Shown here: positions 1 to 12,300 of the stretch, in pieces
Position numbering within the stretch: the stretch's first letter is position 1
Layout: every line of letters begins with the position of its first letter
DNA from: Paragordius varius
Lineage: Eukaryota; Nematomorpha
DNA: 64,000 nt
Direction: 5' to 3'
NCBI GenBank assembly: GCA_964247055.1
Contig: OZ176056.1
Span: forward strand, 1,364,001 to 1,428,000
Translations under genes and position numbers: made by a program
Notes under the pieces: generated by a model
Databases searched by the model: none
Told to the model about the DNA's origin: nothing
The model's input: the letters and a program-made list of their open reading frames with translations, nothing else

Positions 1-2726
1 TTTAGTCCATTACAGTAAACTCAAGTTAGCCAAGTCTTTACAATAAACCGTCCGGCAAAATCTGTTTTCAATTAATTCTCAACTCGTTAACAACCAAAAC
101 ACCATCTATCTTGTTACTGAATTGGGGCTTCGGTGATGAGTGGATGTACACAATAATACTTTAATCTGTTTAGTCCTTTACTGTAAACTCAAGTTAGCCA
201 AGTCTTACAATAAACCGTCCGGCGAAATCTGTTTTCAATTCTCAACTTGTTAACAACTAAAACACCATCTATCTTGTTACTGAATTGGGGGTTCGGTGAT
301 GAGTGGATGTACACAATAATACTTTAATCTGTTTAGTCCTTTACAGTAAACTCAAGTTAGCCAAATCTTACAATAAACCGTCAGGCAAAATCTGTTTTCA
401 ATTAATTCTCAACTCGTTAACAACTAAAACACCATCTATCTTGTTACCGAATGGGGGCTTCGGTGATGAGTGGATGTACACAATAATACTTTAATCTGTT
501 TAGTCCTTTACAGTAAACTCAAGTTAGCCAAGTCTTTACAATAAACCGTCCGGCAAAATCTGTATTCAATCAATTCTCAACAACTAAAACACCATCTATC
601 TTGTTACTGAATTGGGGCTTCGGTGATGAGTGGTTGTACACAATAATACTATAAGTAAACTCAAGTTAGCCAAATCTTACAATAAACGGTCCGGCGAAAT
701 CTGTTGTCAATTCTCAACTCGCTAACAACTAAAACACCATCTATCTTGTTAGTGAATTGGGGCTTCGGTGATGAGTGGATGCACAAAATAACTTAATCTG
801 TTTAGTCCTTTACAGTAAACTCAAGTTAGCCAAATCTTACAATTAACCGTCCGGCGAAATCTGTTTTCAATTCTCAATTTGTTAACAACTAAAACACCAT
901 CTATCTTGTTACTGAATTGGGGGTTCGGTGATGAGTGGATGTACACAATAATACTTTAATCTGTTTAGTCCTTTACATTAAACTCAAGTTAGCCAAATCT
1001 TACAATAAACCGTCAGGCAAAATCTGTTTTCAATTAATTCTCAACTCGTTAACAACTAAAACACCATCTATCTTGTTACTGAATAGGGGCTTCAGTGATG
1101 AGTGGATGTAAACAATAATACTTCAATCTGTTTAGTCCTTTACAGTAAACTCAAGTTAGCCAAATCTTACAATAAACGGTCCTGCGAAATCTGTTTTCAA
1201 TTCTCAACTCGCTAACAACTAAAACACCATCTATCTTGTTACTGAATTGGGGCTTCGGTGATGAGTGGATGCACAAAATAACTTAATCTGTTTAGTCCTT
1301 TACAGTAAACTCAAGTTAGCCAAATCTTACAATAAACCGTCCGGCGAAATCTGTTTTCAATTCTCAACTTGTTAACAACTAAAACACCATCTATCTTGTT
1401 ACTGAATTGGGGGTTCGGTGATGAGTGGATGTACACAATAATACTTTAATCTGTTTAGTCCTTTACAGTAAACTCAAGTTAGCCAAATCTTACAATAAAC
1501 CGTCCGGCGAAATCTGTTTTCAATTCTCAACTTGTTAACAACTAAAAGACCATCTATCTTGTTACTGAATTGGGGTTTCGGTGATGAGTGGATATACACA
1601 ATAATACTTTAATCTGTTTAGTCCTTTACAGTAAACTCAAGTTAGCCAAGTCTTTACAATAAACCGTCCGGCAAAATCTGTTTTCAATCAATTCTCAACA
1701 ACTAAAACACCATCTATCTTGTTACTGAATTGGGGCTTCGGTGATGAGTGGTTGTACACAATAATACTATAAGTAAACTCAAGTTAGCCAAGTCTTACAA
1801 TAAACCGTCCGGCGAAATCTGTTTTCAATTCTCAACTCCTTAACAGCTAAAACACCATCTATCTTGTTACTGAATTGGGGGTTCGGTGATGAGTGGATGT
1901 ACACAATAATACTTTAATCTGTTTAGTTATTTACAGTAAACTCAAGTTAGCCAATTCTTACAATAAACTGTCCGGCAAAATCTATTTTCAATTAATTCTC
2001 AACTCGTTAACAACCAAAACACCGTCTATCTTGTTACTGAATTGGGGCTTCGGTGATGAGTGGATGCAAACAATAATACTTTAATCAGTTTAGTCATTTA
2101 CAGTAAACTCAAGTTAGCCAAATCTTACAATAAACCGTCCGGCAAAATCTGTTTTCAATTAATTCTCAACTCGTTAACAACCAAAACTCCATCTATCTTG
2201 TTACTGAATGGCGGCTTCGGTGATGAGTGGATGCAAAAATAACTAATCTATTTAATCCTTTACAGTAAACTCAAGTTAGCCAAATCTTACAATAAACCGT
2301 CCGGCGAAATCTGTTTTCAATCAATTCTCAACAACTAAAACACCATCTATCTTGTTACTGAATTGGGGGTTCGGTGATGAGTGGATGTACACAATAATAC
2401 GTTAATCTGTTTAGTCCTTTAAATTAAACTCAAGTTGGCCAAATCTTACAATAAACCGTCCGGCAAAATCTGTTTTCAATCAATTCTCAACTCGTTAACA
2501 ACCAAAACTCCATCTATCTTGTTACTGAATGGCGGCTTCGGTGATGAGTGGATGTACATAATAATACTTTAATCTGTTTAGTCCTTTACAGTAAACTCAA
2601 GTTAGCCAAATCTTACAATAAACCGTCCGGCAAAATCTGTTTTCAATCAATTCTCAACTCGTTAACAACCAAAACACCATCCATCTTGTTACTGAATTGC
2701 GGGCTTAGGTGATGAGTGGATATAAA
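1..2726. repeat. Satellite array A, 163-167 bp monomer
   Basis: About 16 head-to-tail monomers, recognisable by GGCTTCGGTGATGAGTGG, ACAATAAACCGTCCGGC and CACCATCTATCTTGTTACTG. Successive GATGAGTGG blocks lie 163-167 bp apart. Two subtypes interleave: one has GGCGAAATCTG and lacks a 4-nt ATTA/ATCA linker before TTCTCAAC; the other has GGCAAAATCTG and keeps it. The last monomer decays at about 2726. Short open frames in each monomer are by-products of the repeat; the monomer is not a multiple of three, so no frame runs through the array. The array continues off the left edge. Confidence 0.97.
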
Positions 2727-4900
2727 AGACTAGTTTTTTATCGATACAACAAAAACTAACAGTACCGTATTTTGCTTTTCATATACTCCCAATTTGCCTT
2801 TCTCACTCTTATTTTTGTCATATATCTTATTCTCCACGTCTCGATTCCAATTACAAAAGAATTGCAACCATTACCATTATTTTGCAATATTTATTAATGT
2901 TTTATTAAATAATACATATATAACCCATAAAAATGGGGGTCATAACACCTTACAAAATAAAAAATAAATAATTTTAATCGTGTATAATATTCAAATATTG
3001 TATGGTTATTTTTTATAAAATGATTTAGATATATTGACATAAATCAATTAAGGCAGACATCGATTCCGTATACTACCTTCAATTTTTTAACCAAATTAAA
3101 AGTTATTGGCAAGATTTATTTCAAAAATACAAAAATTCTAAAAATTAAAATTTTACAGTGGACAAAACGTAAAAACTAAAAACATATGAGTTTTATAAAA
3201 AATTACCATATTTCTTAACCTTATTTTATAGAATCACCGTTTTTAAGTGCTGACAATATCATATTATATACTTAAAAAGATTTATTTTTGTTTATTTAGG
3301 AATTATCTAGGTTTAAAAGAGTCGGTTGTCTTTTTAGATTGTTATTTAATTTTTGTTTTATCTGTAAATAACACTAGAAAACAAATTTTAACTTTTTTTA
3401 ACTGCCATTCTTGTAAATTTAAAATTTATTTCATTAAAGTACATAATTAGTATATCTGAAAAGAAAATTGGTCTTACATGGAAGAATTTTTTTATATTAG
3501 AGTTTATTGATAATTTTTGGCCCCGATTTAACATTAAACTCGAAATTTCGAAAATTTAAAGTTTTATATATGAAGCCATGTATTTTATATCATGCGAAAG
3601 AGCGCAAAAAACTGCATCTTTTAAATGGTAGTAAGTCATTTAAATCCATCGGATGTAAAAGTTATTTGGATTTAAATGGTCAAAATTTTCAATCCTTAAA
3701 TAAGTCAAGAATTTTCACAGACAAACTAATTTAAAAATCATATAAATTATTTAAATATAATTATTAGGGTTATATTAGTATTTAATTTAAAAAAATGTTT
3801 GGAAAGGCTGGTTTGCTTTTTTAATAAAAAATATTATTATCATAAATATTTAACCTGGTGGATACTAAAATGCATAGTTTTAACTGTAAATTTATTACAT
3901 AATGGCTATAAAAGATCAAAAATACCTTAAACTTTGTTTTTATCTTTAAATTTTCGAGATTATCAGCCTTGTGAAGAAAATAAATTAATATTGATGAGAT
4001 GGTAATTTTTAAAAAACAAAAAACTTAAAAATGGCAGTTTTGAGTGACATAAAGGCAATAAAAAATGTTTTAATTAAAAAAAACTTTCTTATGTTATCTT
4101 TTTTGGACATTCATCTCCATCTAAACAAAGTTTGAGCTATGTTCATCTATTTTTAAAAATATAATAATTAAAATAAATGCTCTCGCTTCGCGCGTTTGTC
4201 GCTCTTTGTGTCCAATATTAACTGTCGATGTAATACATATTAGTATACATTTTATAGAGTTTTTAATACTCTTTCCAATGATATATTACAAATGGGCATT
4301 ACTTGTATATTTTCAAAGAAAAACATTTTTTAGTAAAATTTTGATAAAGAGGGCGCATTATCAAAAAAATCAAATTATACAAAATTCTTCCAACGAGTTA
4401 TAATTTTTATTTCAGATTTACTGTTAAAATGATATTAAATATCAAAAATGCAAAAGACTCGAGTGGCAGAAAAATTTGTTGTCTAGTGTAATTTTTATTG
4501 TAAAATCGTAAATAAAAATTTAAATGTGCACCAAATTGGGGGAGGGGGGTAGTTATGTCAAAAAATACCCAATTATATATTCTGAAAAAAAATGATAAGA
4601 ATTCTATGTTGCTTTTGTTTTGGGTCTTACCATTAGATTTCGAAAAACTGACAGTTACTAAAATGAATGGTTATTCTAAAATAAATCAAAATGGCGAGAT
4701 TGCGCGACAAAATATTGAATACCTATGACATTAAAAAAAATTAATTTTAAGAAAAAGTTTTAAAACAGGGGCTCTTTTTTTACAATTTATATTAAATTTG
4801 AGCCCCCCTTCTATTTTGCGGAGGCTCAATATTATTACCTTTTTTATTTTAAATATGTAAATAATGTTTCCTGATTCTAAATATACTTAGCAAAGAATAA
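2727..4900. other. Non-coding flank of unit A, with a 1.1-kb indel
   Basis: AT-rich DNA with no gene that I can support. It aligns with 41186-42240 of unit B, but about 3372-4496 is missing there, so this stretch is an insertion in A or a deletion in B. The short open frames here have no recognisable domain. The right end carries an inverted pair (GGGGCTC / GAGCCCC, about 4770-4806) that may belong to the hAT remnant beside it. Confidence 0.6.
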
Positions 4901-4917
4901 AGAGAAAAGTAACTAAA

Positions 4918-5326
4918 ATGAGTGAAGTAGAAATTATCAATCCAGCTAAAAATTTAATGATTAATTATCCAAATGATTTGAGTGAATATTTTTTGATTCA
5001 AATACTGTCGGTTTCTAATTCTCTAAAGGATAAGATCGCTCAAATTAACAATGCCAGGCAACTTAGAGTTTATTACCCCAACAGTTTCAGCCAGTTATGA
5101 TGAAGTTATAACAGCATTATTGTTTTTGACTTTACCAGTTACGGTTGCTTCAGCGGAACGTTCATCAAAGTTAAAAATAATTAAAAATTATATTAGAAGC
5201 ACGATTGCTGAAAAAAGGTTAAACTATTTATCATTACTAGCAATTGAAGCGGAGATGGCGGATCAAAAGGATAAAAAAGATAAAAAAGATATAATTAGAA
5301 AATTTGCTTATGCAAAATCGAGATAA
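4918..5326 (+). mobile_element. hAT transposase remnant, C-terminal dimerisation part
   Basis: Two overlapping frames (4918-5100 and 5051-5326) encode the tail of a hAT-superfamily transposase. The second has the typical C-terminal dimerisation signature: LTLPVTVASAERS, then SKLKIIKNYIRSTI and a LSLLAIE-like block. The first carries the region just upstream (DLSEYFLIQILSVSNSL) in a different frame, so the coding sequence is frameshifted. Compared with the copy in unit B the SAERS-S-K stretch has lost one codon and a KDKKD stretch was gained. The N-terminal catalytic part and clear terminal inverted repeats are absent. This is a dead DNA transposon fragment, present before the unit was duplicated. 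Confidence 0.85.
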
Positions 5327-5547
5327 CGAAATTTTAAAACATGATTTTCTGATTAATACATGTTCTGAAAAAGTTATTTAATTGAAACCTGGAAAAATGA
5401 ACGTTAAGATTAAGGAATTGGCGGTGGTTAGGGAGGGCGGGTTGTTACTAACCATTATATATAAAAATACCAGGAACGCAAAACATTAGACTCAAGATGC
5501 CAAGTCATGTAAATATTATCGTTTTTAAATAATATTTCTTTATGAAT

Positions 5548-5758
5548 CTAAGTGATGCGTGGACTTCTGTTATCAAAAATAAACCATTTTTCACATGGGG
5601 TGGGCCCGAACTGGAGGCCCAATTCAAAAAAAGGCGAAGCTATTGTCGGGGCATTCATTAATGATTTTATTTTTTCGATATTTGAATTTGAATGGGTCAA
5701 CCGGTTTTCCTGTACCAGATCACAAAGCCAGCATTTTCCATTTTTATAAATATATAGA
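5548..5758 (-). mobile_element. Helitron 5'-end fragment (unit A)
   Basis: Read on the minus strand it starts with TC (5758-5757) in TCTATATATTTATAAAAATG and continues through an internal block with AACCGG and GGGCCCACCCC. The same block is the 5' part of the complete-looking element at 54233-55400. No 3' hairpin/CTAG end is visible on the left, so the fragment is truncated or joined to the hAT remnant. It is shared with unit B (42899-43108) and therefore older than the duplication. Open frames in this block on both strands look non-coding. Confidence 0.6.
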
Positions 5759-6239
5759 TTCAACTTTTTACTTCTTCCCAATATTTATTGCAATATGTAA
5801 TTAATTATATGGTGGCTGTAATGGTCTTGCGTTTTAACTCTATCAAAAATATTTGACGATTTATTTGAGCTGAGCTGACTGCCTTCAATTTGAAGGAATC
5901 AATTATAAATTAATCCATCCTTTTTGCAAAGTTCCATAATTAGCGAAACTTAAATAACAAATGGCCTAAAAAATTAAAATATTACAGGAATAAGTATATA
6001 TAGATATATACTTAACCTGAAATAATGTGAAAAAAGATGTTTTTTGCTTCAAATTATACATTTATTCATTCTAAAAAACTTATATTGTTGCTTAAATACT
6101 TGTATTTGGCATGGATTTACAAATCCCTTAATAATTAAAATTGTTCACAAAGTATTATTGCAAAATATTTTTGAATCTTAAACGCAATTCAACTTTGTTC
6201 TTAGGCTGTTATAACTTTTAAGTAAGAATGTTTGTTAAA

Positions 6240-6359
6240 TTGTTTATATATTACATTGTAGTGGAGCGTACCTTGTACTATGTATATCTGACCTTATAAA
6301 ATGTTTTTTAACGTGAATATCCAAATATTTTTTTAAATAGTATTTTATTAAATATTCCG
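6240..6359 (+). promoter_or_regulatory. Upstream region of micro-exon gene A, TATA-like box
   Basis: A TATAAAA motif at 6295-6301 lies about 60 bp before the start codon, within a block conserved in unit B. In unit B the equivalent position reads GATAAAA. Assigned from position and sequence only; no start-site data. Confidence 0.35.
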
Positions 6360-9300
6360 ATGATGAATGCCATTATGCGAACATTAAGTTATAGTTTTAT
6401 AGCATGTATTCTACTAACTCAAACGACAGGTAATTTGAGCCAATTTGTGGTTTTAGGAAAACTTTTTGACTGCTTTAAATAGTAAATTATGTCAATTTTT
6501 AATTTTAAAATAATTTACAAATTCTTTAGATTTTCACTAAAACTTATATTTCGAGTGATATGGTGTTCTGATTAGATAGAGTAAGGATTCGTCAATGTTA
6601 GTAAATAGATTTAAAAACAATCAGTCATTTATTAGTTACCTTTAACAATAATAATATGTCTCTACTTCAGATCCGTCCAATAACCTTTTTAGACTTTAGC
6701 TATGCAGTAATTTTCTAAATTTTGAGTTTCTATAAAATGCCAACAATATATAAATTTGATATTATAATGCTAAACAAATATGACTAAATGGATATGTAAA
6801 ATCGATCATTATATAAACGATTCATCATCAGTATGATCTGTGGCATTCTTATATTTTAGCATTTTATTTTAGGCTTGTCGGTTTAATATTTCTTTAGAAT
6901 ATATAATAACGCAATAATTAACCTTAGTGACTAACCTATAATTAGGTATTTGATAGAGAAATTCATTTTATTTACTTCATTTTAACTGCAAAAGATCTAA
7001 AATTTTTCAAATGATATCATTGTATTATTTATATTAAAAGTCAATCGATAGGTTTAGTTTATATTATAAGACACCTCTTTACCTTGAGAATTTTGAACTT
7101 ATTTATTGTTTGGTTAAATGCCATGGCATTTTATTCTGTATTGTGAAAATCATAAAATTTTTATTAAAGATAAATATACGTAATTTAAGATGTTCAAAAA
7201 CACATAATTTTTACAGTTTTAAAATACTTGAAGGTAAATTTAAAGTTTCAAGAATAAATTGAGAAGCTAATGTTTTTTTTAAATATTGATAAAAGCTTGC
7301 GAATAATTGTATTAGAAAGCCAATCTACCGGTTTTTTAAATTGATTCGTGCTATACAAAGTTTAATAAATTTTTTTATATATCATATAGCGTATCGTAAA
7401 CAAATTGTATTCGGTAAAGATATATATACACTTACATATTATTATATTTTTACCTGATTATGATTTATTAAATTACTTCAGAATATTAATAATTATGATT
7501 AACTAATATAAATATAATTTAATAAAAAAAATATTTTAACAAAAGTCAATTGATATTTATTACATATAGATATTTATTAACATGTTAAATTAGTTATTGA
7601 GATCAAGGATGATAATTATTCACCTAATACTAATCAATCCAGAACGGATATTGAACAAAGTATAAATATAGCTTTTGTCGAAAAAAATATTTAAATATGT
7701 TCTACAATGGTTGATACTAGAATTATTTTTAAAATTGGTTCCAAATAAACATTTTTTGTTTTGACTTTTCCACATGTTTTTTGAAAATAAACTTTCGTGG
7801 TTTTGTAAGTCATTGTCAAATCTCGATTCCATATTTTTATAATACCATTTTTATGGAAAAAATGTATAACCAGACATCGTATGATTCTAAATCATACAAT
7901 ATAAGAGATTTTTAAAAAAGAAAATGATTAAGCCGTTTATTACCGCGGTTTACAATGCTGTTTCAATCGATATTATAATTAATATTTTTATACATATTTA
8001 TTATTAGGAATTTCAGAAAATATACAAGTTATAATTAAATATATCCCTTTTTCGTTACCATAATTATTTTTATTATGCAATTATTAACTGGCTAATTCAA
8101 ATTTTTTATTTTGAAGAATCTCACTAAAATACCAAACGTGTCAGTTACTGAATACGCAATAAGTAATACTTTTTGGATTAAAATATAATTTATGCAATAT
8201 TTAAAGCAGGGGTGTACCACACTTCCGTGATCCGTGCGTCACTCGGAAAATTTGGAAATATATTTTTAAAAAATTTTCTTGCGAATATAAAATTAATATT
8301 TCCTAAAAAATTTTAGCTTCTCTGGCAACAAACTCGAAATCAATGTATTTGTTTAAAATTTTATTTCTTATGTCTGAATGATAATGTATACCATTAATTC
8401 AAATTTACCTTTGAGCAATTCAAATTCCCCCTCGAACCACTCAAATTCACTCTAAACAATTCACCCTCTCCCTTAACATAAATTATGTGTTTTCGGAATG
8501 ATATAATTCATTCTTGATATGAAACATATTTTTACGACATAGATTATTTTTCAGCATTATATTAAATTTAAACGGAATTTGATATTTTAAAAATATTTTA
8601 AAAAGGTAATTTTTAATCTTAAAAAACACAATTTATTTTAGGGTGAATTTGAAATCTTCGAGGGTGAATTTTTGTTCAAGGTTGAATTTGAACTGTAAAA
8701 TTTAGCTTATATATATTTCAAATGCCGCTCGCCGATTTTTTGATTCAAAAAACCCGCGAAACTATTTTATGTTGGATACCCCTTGTTTTAAGGTTGAAAT
8801 TAAATACTTAAATGATATATTTTACGTGGTACATAGGGTTCCATATATTAGAAATATTGATTTAGCCGATAAAAAATAACGGTATTATTGCTTAGAAATG
8901 CAATTCTAATAATATAAAGAGTTAAATGGTTTAAATAGTGAAAATTCAATTTTTCTATGACCATATATATTATTAAAAATACTTATTTGGTCAGAAAATT
9001 AAGTTTACTATAGTCGAATTCATATTTCTATTAGCCATATCATATGGTTGTTTAAGTATTGACTGGTTATTTTTAATACTTACAAGCAGGAATTTGTAAC
9101 CGGGGTCAGTCTCAATAAGGATTTATAGTAAAATTTGTTTTATTTTTTCAGATTCAATTGAAACTCAGTTATGGATAAATATTATTATGAACAGGTCTCG
9201 TAATTATAAAACTTATATCTTCTGTATACTAATATTTACAGTAAATTTAAATTATACAGACTCGTAAAAATATAAATACAAATATCATTTTAACATGGAT

Positions 9301-12300
9301 ATAGTTTTTGAGACTTGATTATTTCAATTATAACTCATTGTTTTAAAATGCAAAGTATGAAATAGAGATGTATATTGGTAACACAATTTATATATTCTAC
9401 GAATGTAAATAATAGTTTATTTAGAAAAAATAAAGATTTTAAAAAGTATGATTGCTTTTCAAAAAAATATTTGTTTCTTTATGTTTTCAGTTTTGTCTTA
9501 GAATTCCAATTTTTACTGTACAATATAAATTTAGCTTTACAAAAAATTTTAAATATACTTTTTTAGGCAGGGCCAGGAGAAACAAGTAAAAGCGTGAGGG
9601 TTTTTTTCTATCTAAATTTTATGTATTTGAACATGTTTTAACAAAGATAATAGATAAATAAGAAATATAAATTTTTATTACAGTATGCATTTTAATGGTT
9701 GATTATTTCACAGTACAGTATAGTTGGGCAATTTGCAACACAGTAATTAGTGTATGGAAAAAACAACAAAATGTTGAATAAACAATTTCCTTTCTTTTTT
9801 CCATACATACACTCCTGTGTTGCAAATTGCCCTACTATAAAATAAGCAACCATTAAAATGCATAATAATGTATATTAATTGCCTTTGCTCATTGTATAAA
9901 TCTTATTTTTATGTTAAAGAATTGATTACCTCATTTTTTAGTCTAGAGGTTTTTACATTTTTACACAATGTTAACCAACGATCTTTATAAATATAAAAAA
10001 TTTTGTTGTTAAAATGGTTAAAGATTTTAATGCGGAGTTTTTTAACAATAATTGTGAATATTATTCATTTTTAATTTAGCTGCCAATATAAATAAACACT
10101 CTAATAAAACGGTTATTATATTTGTAAATTGCATTAATAATCAGGCTTTATTTTTGTGTTGATCCAATGAAGTTATAGGAATTTAACGAATATTCATTAA
10201 TGAATTTATTATTAATTTTGCTGATATTGCATCAAATTATTCAAAAAAAATAATTTGCTACTTTTTTATATTCATAAGATTTTATACTCCGTGCTTAAAA
10301 TTTGGTAAAAAATTTCGAAAATCATAGCGACACGTTTGAAATAAATGCAGTGATATGACATTAAATAAAACTTTATAGTAATATTAATCTTAGAAGATAT
10401 ATGAAAGGCCGAATAAAACAAGCCCAATTTACCAAGGTCGGACTCAAGTATCAAAATATATTTAATATAAAAGGATCCTGGCATTGATGGAAAAGAACTT
10501 TTAGCTGCTTCTCCTGGTATACTATTTCTACATAAATTTATATAATTTAAAATAAATTTTAAATGAGACTCCTTGAAATAGTTAGACATTATGGCATTTA
10601 TTGTCAACATTTACATGATGTTAATCAGAAGAATATTTAAGGATTTTATAAATAAAAATAAAAACAGTACATTTACATTTTAAGATTAAATAAAATCACT
10701 TACTTTGATTGACTCACAATTTAATATAAGAATGGGTAAAAAACAGGGGTAACTAATACAAATGGCTTCATGGAACGCATTTTCAACTTACAGTCATGTA
10801 TCCTTTATTTTATTAAAATTTATTTTTTTTTCTTTAAATGGGTATAAATATTTGTTAAAGAATGGAAAAAACAAAAGTTCTATGGTATTAACAATATCAT
10901 ATTCATCAAAAAAGTATAAGAATTACCATAGAGCTCTTGTTTTTTCATTCTTTACCAAATATTTATACCCGTTTACGAAAAGAAAAATAAATTTTTGATA
11001 AAATAAAGCATACATGACTATAATCGCATTCGTAATATATATATATATATATATATATACTAATTATTCACAAATTTAGCAAAATTTTTCCAAAAAATTT
11101 GAATAAAATAAATGGACATATTTTTGCCAATTATTATATTTCATATTTAATTGATAATTCACAAAAATGTTGGAGGACAGCGGTTCAAGATACCCCTGGA
11201 TAACATTATTTTTAGGATTACATCATTTTTAAGCTAAAAAAGTTTAATTATACCAGTTATTTAAAAAATTTTGTGTAAATATCGAAGAGTTTTGTCTTAA
11301 AAATTTTATTACTAATTTAATTTTATCATTGATTTAAATTAGTTGTTGCAGCGATCGGAATTGGTATGATACATATTTGTCTTTTCTATCAATCTCTCGA
11401 AATATATTTTTGATTTATAAACTTCTTAGGTGCCCTAGCTCCACAAGGTATTTCTTCGTAATTGCTTTATATCTAACATAAGAGTTGGTTATTCTAACCG
11501 TTAAAATTTAGATTAAAAAATATAGAAATAATTAAAACTAAATTATATTTTATCCAATATTTGATAAATTATTTATATTTTTTATAGTGAGTTAATGTAA
11601 AATTGATTTAATTTTTTTCACAACTATATAATTTATTTTTTTTACGCCTGGAATTTTTTTTTAAATTATTCATATATATTTCAAACTAATTATTATTAAT
11701 GGTTAAAATGAGGATTTATTAGGCTCAGCAACGTGTAATTCTTTTGTTTAAAATTTACCAATTTAAAAAAAATTCACACTAAAAATATTTTTTATTAAGT
11801 TATATTATTTAATACTTTTAGTGGCAGGTAAACGTTAATGATTTAATTTAATTGCAAATATTTTAATATTACCCGATAAAGTTTGGGTGTTTATTCGACG
11901 TAAAATGTAATTTTGAATTTTAATATTTATTTTAATCATAGTAAAATAAATAAATTACCTTAATGCAAAAAACGGAAAAACTCAAAGAAGGATTTATTTT
12001 TATAAAAGACAACTCTTTCTTAAAATGTTGACTTTTATAAAATCAACTCAGCCTTTTGTGGTTTCCAAAATGATTTATTGAGATTTAATAAAAACATGAA
12101 ATTAAATTTTGGAAAAAATCAAGGCAAAAAAATGTTTGACTTTTTTGAGAAATCTTTGTACGTTTTGTCCATATTTTCACAGAATTAAGTCTTACAATAA
12201 TAAATGTTTTGAATCAAAAAGTTAGCTGATTTGACCTTTTTAAGATATAAATTTTTATTAAATTATATTAGCTTGTATTAATATATCTGGTGTCATTTCC

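Noticed and set aside
303-494. Repeated open frames of about 62 residues in the satellites (MDVHNNTLICLVLYSKLKLA...)
   Set aside because: They shift frame at every monomer because the repeat is not a multiple of three, and stops and indels vary freely; no sign of coding selection.
1-2726. Hammerhead-ribozyme-like core in the satellite (GTGATGAG ... GGCGAAAT)
   Set aside because: Flatworm satellites can carry hammerheads, but here the invariant first C of CUGAUGA is G without a compensating change, most monomers read GCAAAA instead of CGAAA, and I could find no pairing partners for stems I and III or a cleavage-site context.
3247-4403. Short plus-strand open frames left of the hAT remnant
   Set aside because: Most lie in DNA absent from unit B, and none shows a domain, splice support or conservation as protein.
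11717-11726. 10-nt AG-bounded segment (GCTCAGCAAC) conserved in both units (48746-48755)
   Set aside because: It would change phase 1 to 2, and no complementary exon was found before the next one; left out of the gene model.
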